Source: an uncultured Hyphomicrobiales bacterium (GTDB taxonomy: Bacteria; Pseudomonadota; Alphaproteobacteria; Rhizobiales; CAJQND01). Taken from it: a stretch of 22,416 nt of DNA. The stretch lies in NCBI GenBank assembly GCA_905479595.1, contig CAJQND010000108.1:1-22416 (forward strand), in the 5' to 3' direction. The stretch's first letter is position 1, and each line of letters begins with the position of its first letter. Under the pieces are notes generated by a model. The model was given only the letters and a program-made list of their open reading frames with translations. It made no database searches and had not been told where the DNA came from. The position numbers and the translations under genes were made by a program. Below, piece after piece: positions 7,721-16,900 of this stretch.

Positions 7721-8512
7721 TCATTTCTTGCGGAAGATGGCTGCGGCTCCCAAACCGGCAAATATCGCCAGAATAACCGAGAGTATGCCATAAACAAACG
7801 GCCACTCGTGCGCCAAAGTATAGATGAAGCGTTCAATGCCGCGCTTTTCGATATTCAGCTCGGTTGTATAGTCATCTGCGAGCTTACCGTCGCGGAAAAT
7901 GAAAATGTCTGCGATGTATTTTCCCAAAGGAACATTCGCAGGTAACGCAAACTCTGCTCTGAACAGGTGTTTGCCGGGAAATTTCACGCCGCCAATTTGT
8001 TCTTTATACAGGTCGTCTTGCTTAAGGATGCGAACGATTGCAGCTGCATATTCGCGCGGGCTGGCACTGCTAAAGCCAGCTGGAGACATTAATAGATTGG
8101 CCTGCAAATCAGAAAACCCAATGCTTTGATCGTGCAACTCATAACTTGAGGTAATGTCTGCAACTGGCCGGTTGGAAAGCAGGGCGTAATAACCGGGGAC
8201 CGCGTCAAAAGTAGATGATTCAGAATTTACCCAAATTCCGGCAACCCTGGTTTTGCGCCGTACACGCATTTTCCGTTCTGGTCCACGCACAGCAATTATA
8301 ACATCAGGTCGCGGGCCTTTCTGCTCAAACCCTTCGTAGAACAGTGATCCAAACAAGAGAACGTTGGTACCGGCGAAATCAACCTTCACATCCACGTTAT
8401 GAGTGCCAAGGTCAGCTTCCACAGATTGGGCGTGTGCTGAGCCAATGAGCCAAAGGGCACACAACAAGTTGACTGCGATCACAGCTGCATATGAGTGGAA
8501 CGCTCGCGACAT
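7721..8512 (-). CDS. Alph_Pro_TM / TIGR02186 family transmembrane protein
   Basis: This 263-residue protein has an N-terminal signal peptide (about residues 1-28, ending GSAHA before QS), a periplasmic region of about 200 residues rich in beta strands, and one C-terminal membrane helix (about 237-258, FVYGILSVILAIFAGLGAAA) ending in FRKK. The layout and phrases such as VDVKVDFAGTNVLLFGSL and DVIIAVRGPERKMRVRRKTRVAGIWVN (only partly quoted from the family by memory) fit the Alph_Pro_TM family of alphaproteobacteria. Function is unknown. ATG 8512 lies two bases after the TauE stop, with AGGAG about ten bases ahead inside the TauE gene. The 290-residue frame from 8593 would overlap TauE by 79 bases and spoil the signal peptide. 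Tight coupling suggests a periplasmic partner of the TauE exporter. Confidence 0.78.
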   Translation of the reverse strand: MSRAFHSYAAVIAVNLLCALWLIGSAHAQSVEADLGTHNVDVKVDFAGTNVLLFGSLFYEGFEQKGPRPDVIIAVRGPERKMRVRRKTRVAGIWVNSESSTFDAVPGYYALLSNRPVADITSSYELHDQSIGFSDLQANLLMSPAGFSSASPREYAAAIVRILKQDDLYKEQIGGVKFPGKHLFRAEFALPANVPLGKYIADIFIFRDGKLADDYTTELNIEKRGIERFIYTLAHEWPFVYGILSVILAIFAGLGAAAIFRKK

Positions 8513-8514
8513 GG

Positions 8515-9441
8515 TCAGTGCGCTCCTATGGCTGAGGAAATTGAGAACAGTTCTGATGGTTCGACGATCAGGCCGTAGGCGATTTTTGCACACATGGCCA
8601 AAACCATGAGTGCCAGCAGGCCTCTGAGTTCTTCGCCTTTCAGTTTTTGCCCCGCAAGGGCACCGATTTGCGCGCCAATAACCCCGCCAATCATCAGCAT
8701 TAATGCCAGGACAACGTCAACGGTCTGGTTTTGGGTCGAATGCAATACGGTTACCAATGCAGTGACGAATACAATTTGGAACAGGGATGTGCCGATGACG
8801 ACACTTGTTGGCATGCGCAGCAGATAGATCATCGCCGGCACCATGATGAAGCCACCGCCGACCCCCATGATTGCGGCCAACAAACCAACCACAACGCCGA
8901 CCAGAACTGGCGGGATGGCGCTAATATAGAGTTTTGAGCGCTTGAACCGCATTTTCAGGGGCAGTTTGTGAATCCAGTTATGCTGGCCAGAACGGCGGGC
9001 AGGAACTGGATTGCCTGACCGTGCGCGTTGATAGGTTCGGATGCTCTCGATCAACATCAGGGCACCAATTGCGCCCAGAAAGCAGACATAACTAAGTGAA
9101 ATTGCAAGGTCCACCTGGCCTAACTTGCGCAGGTAACTAACAATCTGAACCCCTGCCACCGACCCAACCACCCCACCGGCGAGCAGGACCAGACCCATAC
9201 GTACATCGACGTTTTTACGTCGCCACTGGGCGATAGAGCCTGAAACGGACGAGGCGACGATCTGATTTGCTTCGGTCGCAATTGCAACCACAGGCGGGAT
9301 GCCTGAAAATATCAGTAGTGGGGTCATCAGAAAGCCGCCGCCAACACCAAACATGCCCGAAAGGAACCCAACAACGCCGCCCATGCCAAGCACGAGAAAG
9401 ATGTTCAGAGATTGTTCTGCGATGGGCAGATAGATTTGCAT
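8515..9441 (-). CDS. TauE/SafE family (UPF0721) sulfite/organosulfonate exporter-like permease
   Basis: This 308-residue integral membrane protein has the family's internal repeat. FGVGGGFLMTP (31-41) in the first half and MGVGGGFIMVP (192-202) in the second each follow a glycine-rich helix. A hydrophilic, basic loop (about 137-172) separates the halves. The family exports sulfite, sulfoacetate or related anions, or transports other small acids. ATG 9441 is preferred over TTG 9477 because the first helix begins soon after it; a ribosome site is weak in both cases. It is the first gene of the leftward unit with Alph_Pro_TM, USP and SulP genes, and it is divergent from the amine-dehydrogenase-like gene across 264 bases. 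Substrate is inferred only from family and context. Confidence 0.86.
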   Translation of the reverse strand: MQIYLPIAEQSLNIFLVLGMGGVVGFLSGMFGVGGGFLMTPLLIFSGIPPVVAIATEANQIVASSVSGSIAQWRRKNVDVRMGLVLLAGGVVGSVAGVQIVSYLRKLGQVDLAISLSYVCFLGAIGALMLIESIRTYQRARSGNPVPARRSGQHNWIHKLPLKMRFKRSKLYISAIPPVLVGVVVGLLAAIMGVGGGFIMVPAMIYLLRMPTSVVIGTSLFQIVFVTALVTVLHSTQNQTVDVVLALMLMIGGVIGAQIGALAGQKLKGEELRGLLALMVLAMCAKIAYGLIVEPSELFSISSAIGAH

Positions 9442-9705
9442 GGAACCCAGCCTGAAAAGCAAAAATGGGGCCGCCAAACGGATTTTCGTCTGGTGATTGG
9501 TGCGGAGAGTTGATGACGGTAGAGGAATTCAATTTTCCGCGCAATCCATTGAGTATTTCAGGTTCATCGGTCAATGCGTCAATTAGACCAAAATTCACCG
9601 CAGCGGTCGTTTTTACGAAATTTGCGCGCATGGGGTGTTGCTTTACTGAATCATCATTCAATAAAATGGATATAGATCAGATGCGAGTTAAAGAGAGCGC
9701 CCAGC
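9442..9705. other. Divergent intergenic region, TauE unit / amine dehydrogenase-like gene
   Basis: This holds 264 bases with no supported gene; ORFs seen here are unfamiliar. The right end carries a promoter with an operator-like dyad for the rightward gene (9638-9667). For the leftward TauE unit I see TTGACG/TTGACC-like boxes near 9561-9580, but no -10 at a good distance. Confidence 0.4.
9638..9667 (+). promoter_or_regulatory. Promoter with dyad in the spacer, ahead of the amine dehydrogenase-like gene
   Basis: TTGCTT (9638-9643) and TAAAAT (9662-9667) are 18 bases apart. The spacer holds TGAAT-CATC-ATTCA (9647-9660). Counted over 18 bases (9645-9662), seven of nine pairs match. A dyad sitting between -35 and -10 is the classic place for a repressor to block RNA polymerase. 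AAGAGAG at 9691-9697 is the ribosome site, eight bases before ATG 9706. No regulator gene is adjacent, so the binding protein is unknown. Confidence 0.45.
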
Positions 9706-11754
9706 ATGCCGCGAGACCCAAGATTTGATATTCTGTTTGAGCCGGTCAAGATTGGACCAGTCACTGCGCCTAACCGGTTTTACCAGGTGCCCCATTGCAC
9801 CGGCATGGGATATTCCGCGCCGCGCACCCTTTCGGCAATGCGCGGTATCAAGGCTGAAGGTGGGTGGGGGGTGGTCAACACCGAGTATTGTTCCATTCAT
9901 CCAAGTTCCGATGATTTGCCATTTCCACATACGAGCCTGTGGGACGATGACGATGTGCGCAATATGGCGCTGATGGTTGATCAGGTGCATGCCCATGGTG
10001 CGTTGGCAGGCGTTGAGCTCTGGCATGGCGGCTTTCGTTCCTCGAATATGAACTCGCGCCATGTTGCCTTCGGGCCTGTGAGCCTGCCATCGGTCAATGA
10101 CCCCCTGCAATGCCAAAAGATGGATAAATCCGATATTGCCGATCTGCGCACCTGGCACCGTGATGCCGCGTTGCGGGCGCGCCAGGCGGGCTACAACATT
10201 GTTTATGTATACCCGTCCCACACATATTTGATGTGGCAGTTTCTCGACCCGGCCATTAATACCCGCACAGATGAGTATGGCGGAAGTGCCGCAAACCGCT
10301 CCCGGTTGTTCCGGGAAATTTTGGAAGATACCAAAGAAGCCATAGGCGACACTTGCGCGATTGCGGTGCGTATTGAGGCAGATATGGAAGGCGGCGGTGG
10401 GCGCGAAGAGCGTTCGGAGCTTATTGCTTCCGTCAGCCATTTGACCGATCTGTTTGATCTCATTGTTTCCGACTATGGACACGAAATGGGCGTGTCGCGC
10501 TTCGTCAAAGAGGCATCTCTCGAAGGCGCTGTCTCTCATATTCGTGAGCTGACGGGTAAACCCGTGGTGAGCGTTGGCCGTTTTACCTCTCCTGAGACCA
10601 TATTAGGCCAGGTCAAGCGCGGTGTGCTTGATCTTGTGGGCGCGGCGCGCCCATCAATTGCAGACCCCTTCCTGCCCAAGAAAATCCGCGAGGGCAGGTT
10701 TGATGAAATCCGTGAATGTATTGGCTGCAATATCTGTTATTCAGGCGATGCCCGTGCAGTACCTATCCGCTGCACGCAAAACCCGGTCATGGGCGAAGAA
10801 TGGCGGCGTGGCTGGCATCCTGAAAATGTACCCCCGGCGGATGCGGAATGTGGGCCCGCACTGATTATCGGTGGTGGGCCGGCTGGGCTGGAAGCTGCAC
10901 ATATTCTCGGTAAGCGTGGTGTTCAGGTTATGCTGGCGGAGGCCACTGGCGAATTGGGGGGGCGGGTCACTAGCGAAGCCAAATTACCAGGGTTATCTGA
11001 ATGGGCGCGGGTGCGTGACTACCGTCTTCAACAGATCTCCACCATGATGAATGTCGATGTGTTTCCTGGCAGTGAAATGGGTGTTGAGGATGTTCTCGCC
11101 ACGGGGGCAAAACATGTGTTTGTTGCCACCGGCAGCTCCTGGCGCAAGGATGGGCGTGGCCGCCACTCGCCGCGCCCGGTTGCCGGGTTCACCGGTACAA
11201 ATGTGCTAACTCCGGACGACATAATGAATGGATTACGCCCAGCAGGCCATGTGGTAGTGTACGATGATGAGCACTATTATATGGCTTCAGTGCTTGCGGA
11301 ACTGTTGGCCAAGGAAGGCTTCCAGGTCACTTATGTAACAACTGGTGGGTGTGTTTCTTCATGGTCGCGGTATACAGGCGAACAGTACCAAGTGCACGCA
11401 AACCTAATCGATCTTGGCGTTTCCATAATTGTAAATCAGGCAGTGAGCGGCTTTAGCAATGCAGGTGCAGAATTGACGTGCACCTATTCTGGTAAAACCA
11501 CGATCATTGAAGCGGATAGTTTAATCCCGGTCACTTCACGAGAACCGAACGATCAATTATGGGCTGGATTGTCTGAAAAAGTCGCCAGCACGTCTGATAC
11601 AGGGATCGAATCCCTTGTGCGGATTGGCGATTGCAAAGCTCCGGGTATCATCGCCATGGCGGTTTACGATGGCCACAAGGCGGCCCGGGAGTTTGATATG
11701 GCCGCGCAGGATATTATACCCCTGCGCGACCGTGTTGTTTCATCAAGTTTGTGA
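9706..11754 (+). CDS. Trimethylamine/dimethylamine/histamine dehydrogenase-type iron-sulfur flavoprotein
   Basis: This 682-residue protein has three domains: an FMN TIM barrel (to about 335), a 4Fe-4S site (C338, C341, C344, C356, in CIGCNIC) and a dinucleotide-binding part with GGGPAG (389-394). C31 in NRFYQVPHC matches the cysteine that in trimethylamine dehydrogenase (TMADH) binds FMN covalently at C6. Y169, H172 and R222 fall at the same numbers as the TMADH catalytic residues. The substrate bowl differs: Y61 keeps TMADH Tyr60, but Tyr257 replaces Trp264, D348 replaces Trp355, and E260 replaces the catalytic Asp267 (alignment from memory). The substrate is thus probably an amine other than trimethylamine; electrons would pass to an ETF. 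An aldehyde dehydrogenase gene ends one base away, tail-to-tail, and could take the product. Related ene-reductases lack the covalent cysteine and fit less well. Confidence 0.85.
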   Translation: MPRDPRFDILFEPVKIGPVTAPNRFYQVPHCTGMGYSAPRTLSAMRGIKAEGGWGVVNTEYCSIHPSSDDLPFPHTSLWDDDDVRNMALMVDQVHAHGALAGVELWHGGFRSSNMNSRHVAFGPVSLPSVNDPLQCQKMDKSDIADLRTWHRDAALRARQAGYNIVYVYPSHTYLMWQFLDPAINTRTDEYGGSAANRSRLFREILEDTKEAIGDTCAIAVRIEADMEGGGGREERSELIASVSHLTDLFDLIVSDYGHEMGVSRFVKEASLEGAVSHIRELTGKPVVSVGRFTSPETILGQVKRGVLDLVGAARPSIADPFLPKKIREGRFDEIRECIGCNICYSGDARAVPIRCTQNPVMGEEWRRGWHPENVPPADAECGPALIIGGGPAGLEAAHILGKRGVQVMLAEATGELGGRVTSEAKLPGLSEWARVRDYRLQQISTMMNVDVFPGSEMGVEDVLATGAKHVFVATGSSWRKDGRGRHSPRPVAGFTGTNVLTPDDIMNGLRPAGHVVVYDDEHYYMASVLAELLAKEGFQVTYVTTGGCVSSWSRYTGEQYQVHANLIDLGVSIIVNQAVSGFSNAGAELTCTYSGKTTIIEADSLIPVTSREPNDQLWAGLSEKVASTSDTGIESLVRIGDCKAPGIIAMAVYDGHKAAREFDMAAQDIIPLRDRVVSSSL

Positions 11755-11755
11755 T

Positions 11756-13186
11756 TTAGTAGCCGGTGATAGATTTGGTTTCGAGGAAGTCCTCAAGGCC
11801 CCATCTACCGCCTTCGCGGCCATTGCCGGACTGCTTATAACCACCAAACGGGCTGCCTGCGCCGTGGCCGCTGCCATTGATATGCACCATGCCAGCGCGC
11901 AAGCGACGCGCAACCCTGCGTGCACGCTCGGAGTTCTGACTTTGAACATATGCAGCCAGACCATATGGAGTGTCATTGGCAATCTGGACAGCTTCTTCTT
12001 CTGTGTCGAACGGAATGATCGCCAAAACCGGTCCGAACACTTCTTCGCGGGCTATCACCATGTCATTATTCACATCAGCGAAGATCGTTGGTTTGACGAA
12101 ATATCCCTTTTCAAATCCGTCTGGTCGACCAGGCCCGCCAACAACAAGGCGTGCACCTTCTTCGACACCTTTTTCGATCAGGCCCTGCACTTTGGCAAAA
12201 TGAATATCGCTGACCAGCGGGCCAATATGGCGGCCTTCCTCGCTTGGATCACCCACCTGAACTTTTCCAGCCACATCTTCAGCAAGGGATACCACCTGGT
12301 CGTAAACAGATCGCTGCACCAGCATGCGGGTTGGCGCATTACACGACTGGCCGGTGTTTTGAAAGCAGTGGAGAACCCCGCCCTTTACGGCCTTTTCCAG
12401 ATCTGCGTCTTCAAAGATGATATTTGGCGATTTGCCACCTAGTTCCAACGCGACCCGCTTAACCGTATCGGCGGAAGACTTGGTCACTGCAGAACCCGCG
12501 CGGGTTGAACCAGTGAAAGACATCATATCGATATCCGGGTGCCGTGACATTGCTTCACCAACGCCCGGGCCGTCACCATTGACCAGGTTGAACACCCCAG
12601 CTGGATAGCCAGCTTCGTCGATCATCTCTGCAAAAATTATCGCTGAAAGCGGTGCGATTTCGCTTGGTTTCAAAACGCATGTGCAACCGGTTGCGAGGGC
12701 TGGAAGAACCTTCAGGGCAATCTGGTTGACCGGCCAGTTCCACGGGGTGATGAGGCCACATACACCAATCGGTTCACGCACAATGCGATGTCCGTTTGGG
12801 GCGAACTCTTCATCGAGTTCAAGATCTTTCATGGCCTTGATGAAGCCTTCAAGATGGAACGGTCCAGATCCTGCCTGCGCCGATTTGGCGAGTGAAATAG
12901 GTGCTCCCATTTCGCTCGAGATTGCTTGCGCCATTTCATCATTACGCCGGGCCATAATGGCCTGGAGTTTTTCGAGGAGCGCCAGGCGCTCTTCGTGGCT
13001 GGTTTGCGAATAGGTTTCAAATGCCGCTTTTGCAGCGTTAACAGCTTTGTCCACATCGGCTGCAGATCCAAGCGAGATTACCGCGCACGGCTCTTCAGTT
13101 GCCGGGTTGATCACTTCCAGTTCTCTTGGTTCAACCGGGGCAACCCATTCGCCGTTGATATAGAAATCCGTTTTTCTGAGCATCAT
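11756..13186 (-). CDS. NAD(P)-dependent aldehyde dehydrogenase
   Basis: This 476-residue cytoplasmic enzyme is of the ALDH superfamily, oxidising aldehydes to acids. It has the N-terminal INGEWV strand, the cofactor region TPWNWPVNQ and LKPSEIAPLSA, FTGSTRAG (Rossmann turn), the general base E248 in LELGGKSPN, and the nucleophile C282 in NTGQSCNAPTRM, at the usual 34-residue distance. EEVFGPVL and the C-terminal PFGGYKQSGNGREGG are also typical. Two ATGs stand in a row (13186 and 13183) after an AGGA; either may be used. It ends one base from the amine dehydrogenase-like gene on the other strand, so the two are convergent, not an operon. The substrate is not readable; an aldehyde from amine oxidation is a reasonable guess. 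A dyad lies just ahead of its start. Confidence 0.9.
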   Translation of the reverse strand: MMLRKTDFYINGEWVAPVEPRELEVINPATEEPCAVISLGSAADVDKAVNAAKAAFETYSQTSHEERLALLEKLQAIMARRNDEMAQAISSEMGAPISLAKSAQAGSGPFHLEGFIKAMKDLELDEEFAPNGHRIVREPIGVCGLITPWNWPVNQIALKVLPALATGCTCVLKPSEIAPLSAIIFAEMIDEAGYPAGVFNLVNGDGPGVGEAMSRHPDIDMMSFTGSTRAGSAVTKSSADTVKRVALELGGKSPNIIFEDADLEKAVKGGVLHCFQNTGQSCNAPTRMLVQRSVYDQVVSLAEDVAGKVQVGDPSEEGRHIGPLVSDIHFAKVQGLIEKGVEEGARLVVGGPGRPDGFEKGYFVKPTIFADVNNDMVIAREEVFGPVLAIIPFDTEEEAVQIANDTPYGLAAYVQSQNSERARRVARRLRAGMVHINGSGHGAGSPFGGYKQSGNGREGGRWGLEDFLETKSITGY

Positions 13187-13194
13187 ATGTCCTG

Positions 13195-13223
13195 TCTGTC
13201 AGATTGGTTTGTTAATTGACAGA
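13195..13223. promoter_or_regulatory. Dyad TCTGTCA-N15-TGACAGA before the aldehyde dehydrogenase start
   Basis: Perfect seven-base arms lie at 13195-13201 and 13217-13223, nine bases ahead of the aldehyde dehydrogenase start and within the 146-base divergent region shared with cytochrome b561. The right arm overlaps a TTGACA on the plus strand (13216-13221). It is probably an operator acting on the leftward gene and perhaps on both. Confidence 0.4.
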
Positions 13224-13256
13224 ACCGATACCGAATTTGCTAAGGTTTGGAAAGGT

Positions 13257-13281
13257 AGGAAATTCCTGGTGCGGCTATACT
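13257..13281 (+). promoter_or_regulatory. Palindrome AGGAAATTCCT and -10-like TATACT before cytochrome b561
   Basis: AGGAA-A-TTCCT at 13257-13267 is perfect around its centre base, and TATACT at 13276-13281 matches a -10 in five of six positions. No good -35 is placed before it, and the palindrome lies about where the -35 would be, which suggests an activator site. The transcript would begin about 45 bases before ATG 13333. Confidence 0.3.
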
Positions 13282-13332
13282 GTTTTACATAGGTATGAGT
13301 ATTTCTATTTCATTTTTTAAAGGATACAGACG

Positions 13333-13866
13333 ATGTCGCTCTCTGCTCAAACTGATGGATATTCGCATTGGTCCATCATAGTTCACTGGCTCACCGCATT
13401 TCTGGTGATCGCTCTGTTTCTAACCCACGAGGGGGATCGTGGTAGCGCAGCCTATGTATTTCATGTGAGTGGCGGGGCAATTGCCGGATTGTTTTTGCTG
13501 TGGCGTGTTTGGCTGCGGGCCAGACGTGGAATTGCGGATCATCCACCGCAAGCTGCACTTCTAACGCTTGTGTCAAAACTGGTTTTATGGGGATTTCTCG
13601 CAGCAATCGCGATTGTGGTGATCACTGGTTATTTCCTTCCCTGGTCGCTTGGCCGACCTCTGGATATCTTTGGTTTCGCTGCTATTCCATCGCCAATGGG
13701 AATGAGCCGCCCGGTGCATGAATTCACAGAAGAACTCCACGAACTTGCGGGTTACGCATTCGTGCCGCTTTTGGTATTGCACATTCTGGGTGCCGCCAAG
13801 CACGCGATAATCGACAAGGACGGCATTGCACAGAGAATGTTCAAGTCCGTCTCTGGCGGGCGATAA
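13333..13866 (+). CDS. Cytochrome b561 (di-haem, four-helix membrane protein)
   Basis: This 177-residue protein is of the bacterial cytochrome b561 family, inner-membrane electron carriers between quinone and periplasmic partners. It has four membrane helices. Likely haem ligands are H18 (IVHWLTA, helix 1), H43 (FHVSGG, helix 2), H136 (LHELAGYAF) and H150 (VLHILGAAKH) in the later helices. ATG 13333 follows AAAGGA by about nine bases. It is divergent from the aldehyde dehydrogenase gene and stands alone on its strand; the RND permease gene ends 60 bases beyond, on the other strand. It may pass electrons for an unknown partner. Superoxide scavenging, shown for E. coli CybB, is a further possible role. 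Confidence 0.87.
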   Translation: MSLSAQTDGYSHWSIIVHWLTAFLVIALFLTHEGDRGSAAYVFHVSGGAIAGLFLLWRVWLRARRGIADHPPQAALLTLVSKLVLWGFLAAIAIVVITGYFLPWSLGRPLDIFGFAAIPSPMGMSRPVHEFTEELHELAGYAFVPLLVLHILGAAKHAIIDKDGIAQRMFKSVSGGR

Positions 13867-13926
13867 CGCGCATCCGGCATGTCGTGGCCAATCAGATGAT
13901 CAGGTGCAAACTGGATGCTCTAGGCG

Positions 13927-16900
13927 TTATCCGACCGCTTTATCGGTGTCCTCAGTTTCGACGGGAGCGTCCTTATTTGTTCCCTTTACCCATTCACGCA
14001 TGGACTGGAACATGACGTAAAGGACCGGGATAAAGACAACGCCGAATACAGTGGCGGCTGCCATACCTCCGAAGACGGTGATGCCGACAGAGACCCGGCT
14101 GGCGGCACCTGCACCACTTGCCACAACCAGAGGAATAACCCCGAGCACGAAGGAGAGCGCCGTCATCAAAACGGCGCGGAACCTGAGATTTGCGGCGTTG
14201 GTTGCCGCATCGCGTATGGGTGTGCCTTCTTCGCGTTGCTGTTTGGCAAATTCGACAATCAAAATGGCATTTTTCGCAGCCAGGCCAATGAGAAGCACCA
14301 AGCCAACCTGTACATAGGTGTTGATATCGAGCCCGGTGATGAGCAACAGGCCGAATGCACCAAACATGGCAAAGGCAACGGACAGCATTACCGGCATGGG
14401 AATTGACCAGCTCTCATATTGCGCAACCAGGAACAGATAGGCGAACAGTACCGAGAAGATCAGCACCAATGACCCTGCAGCGCCCGCCTTGATTTGTTCC
14501 AGTGCCATACCAGTCCACTCATAGGTAAACCCTTGCGGCAGGGAGGTTTCGCCAAGTTTATCCATTACCTGCAAAGCCTGGCCGGAACTGAAGCCAGGTG
14601 CTGCTTCGCCGTTCACAGTTGCAGAGCGGAACATGTTGTAGCGGTTAATGGTTTCCGGCCCGAGGATGGGGGTCACTTTGGTAAACACGCTAAGTGGCAG
14701 CATGTGGCCATCACTGTTGCGCACCTGAAGGTCACCAATGTCGGAAACCTGGTCTCGTCTGCTGGCTTCAGCTTGCACAAATACCCGGTAGACCCGGCCA
14801 AATTTGTTGAAATCGTTCACGTAGTAAGCGCCCATGTTGGCGCTGAGCTCTGTGAAAATATCGTTTATGCCTACCCCTTTGGTTTTCGCAAAATCCCGAT
14901 TGACGTCGATAAACATTTGCGGCGTGTTGGCAGCAAAGGTGGAAAACACGTTAGACAGTTTGGGGTCGGAATTGGCCGACACAATCAACCCGCCAAGAGC
15001 TGCTGCTAGTTCCTGTGGGGTTCTGCTCTCAGTGTCTTGAAGCACAAACTCAAACCCACCAGTTGTCCCAAGTCCAGAGATTGGAGGTGGCGGAAAAGCG
15101 ATAATACGTGCGCTGCCGATGGCCTGTAGCTTGGGTCCGAGGTTTTGCAGGATGCTTTTCATATCCAGACCGGGCTCGGTGCGTTTGTCCCATGGATCCA
15201 GCACCACGATAACCAATGCGTTATTTGAGGCAACGGCACCAGACAGCATTCCATAGCCGCCAACGCTGGAAATGTCGGCAACGCCCTTGGTGTTTTTGAG
15301 GATGTCCTCCACTTTGGCGAGGACCTTTGTGGTGCGCGGAAGAGCTGCTGCATCGGGCAGGCGAATATCGATAAAGAATGCACCCCGGTCTTCATTGGGA
15401 ATGAATCCGGTCGCGAGTTGGCTGCTGAGGTATCCTGCACCAGCTACAACCGCGATGAATAAAATCAGGCTGATTTTGGTGAACTGTATGGTGCGGCGAA
15501 CAAGCCACATATAACCGGTTCGGGTTTTATCAAGAATTTTTTCAAACCAAGCAAGCGGCCCGCGCTGTGCTGGTTTGGGTGGTTTGAGGACGAGCGCGCA
15601 TAGTGCTGGGCTCAGCGTGAGAGCATTTACCGATGAAATTGCCACGGCAACAGAAATGGTGGCGGCAAATTGTTCAAAAATGCGGCCCGTGAGCCCCGGT
15701 GTGAAGGCGATTGGCACAAACACCGCCAACAACACCAATGTAGTTGCGATCACCGGGGCGGTGACTTCTTCCATTGCGATCTTTGTTGCATCGCGTGGAC
15801 TGAGCCCGTCAGATAGATGTCGCTGGACATTCTCCACCACCACAATGGCGTCGTCCACCACCACGCCGATGGCCAGTATGAGTCCAAAAAGGCTGATAGT
15901 ATTTATGGTGAAACCCATGGCGAGCAAAGCGGCAAATGTGCCGATCAGCGAGACCGGAATGGCGATAGCCGGAACCAGGGTCGAGCGCCAGTCTTGCAGG
16001 AAGATAAACACCACGAGAATGACCAGACCAAGGGCCTGTAACAATGTGACAAGCACCTCGCGCATGGATGTTTCCACATACAGGGTCGTGTCGTAAGTTA
16101 CTTTATGAAGCAGGCCTTGCGGAAAACGCTGTGATAAGCGTTCAAGCTCCATTTTGATTGCCTTGGCAACATCCAATGCGTTGGCATCGGGCAGCTGGTA
16201 GAGTGCAAGCAAGGCTGCCGGGCTGCCGTTGAGTTGGCCAAACCATCCATAGTTTTCTGCCCCCAGTTGCACCTTGGCCACGTCGCGCAATGTAATGGTG
16301 CGCCCGTCCGGGGTGGAACTGATAACGATATTTTCAAATTCTGCCGGGTCGTTGAGCCGCCCTTTGGCGCGCAACGTGTACTGGAATTGCTGGGTTTCAG
16401 GGGCCGGCTCGGCGCCAATGCTCCCTGGCGAGATTTCGATATTCTGATCGCGGATAGCTGAAATTACGTCGCCTGCTGTGAGGTTCAGACTGGTCAGCCG
16501 ACTGGGACTGAGCCAGACCCGCATTCCATAGTCGCGTGCGCCCAGAATGGTAACGTCAGAAACCCCGGAAACCCGGCCAAGACTGTCGCGCACATTGATG
16601 GAGGCATAGTTGCTGAGAAAAATATCATCATAGGCGTTGTTGTCAGAGTAAATGGCTACAATCATCAGCATTGCAGTGGATTGTTTCTTTACCGAAACGC
16701 CGCGTCTTGTCACTTCTTCAGGCAGTCGGGGGGTGGCCAATGCCACCCGGTTTTGAACATTCACCTGGGCCAAATCGGCATTTGCGGAAATGTCGAATGT
16801 AACCGTCAGGGAATAGGCGCCATCATTAGAGCTTTGCGATGACATGTAAGCCATGCCCTCAACGCCGTTGACCTGAGCCTCAATCACTGCGCCTACCGAT

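Noticed and set aside
9688..10539. 283-residue ORF antisense to the amine dehydrogenase-like gene
   Set aside because: No domain recognised, and the opposite strand encodes the conserved FMN barrel throughout.
11615..12442. 275-residue ORF antisense to the aldehyde dehydrogenase gene
   Set aside because: Composition of a shadow frame; the aldehyde dehydrogenase is complete and conserved.
13862..13931. Inverted repeat GATAACGC / GCGTTATC spanning the b561 and RND 3' ends
   Set aside because: Both arms include the two stop codons and the 54-base loop is too long for a terminator; likely chance.
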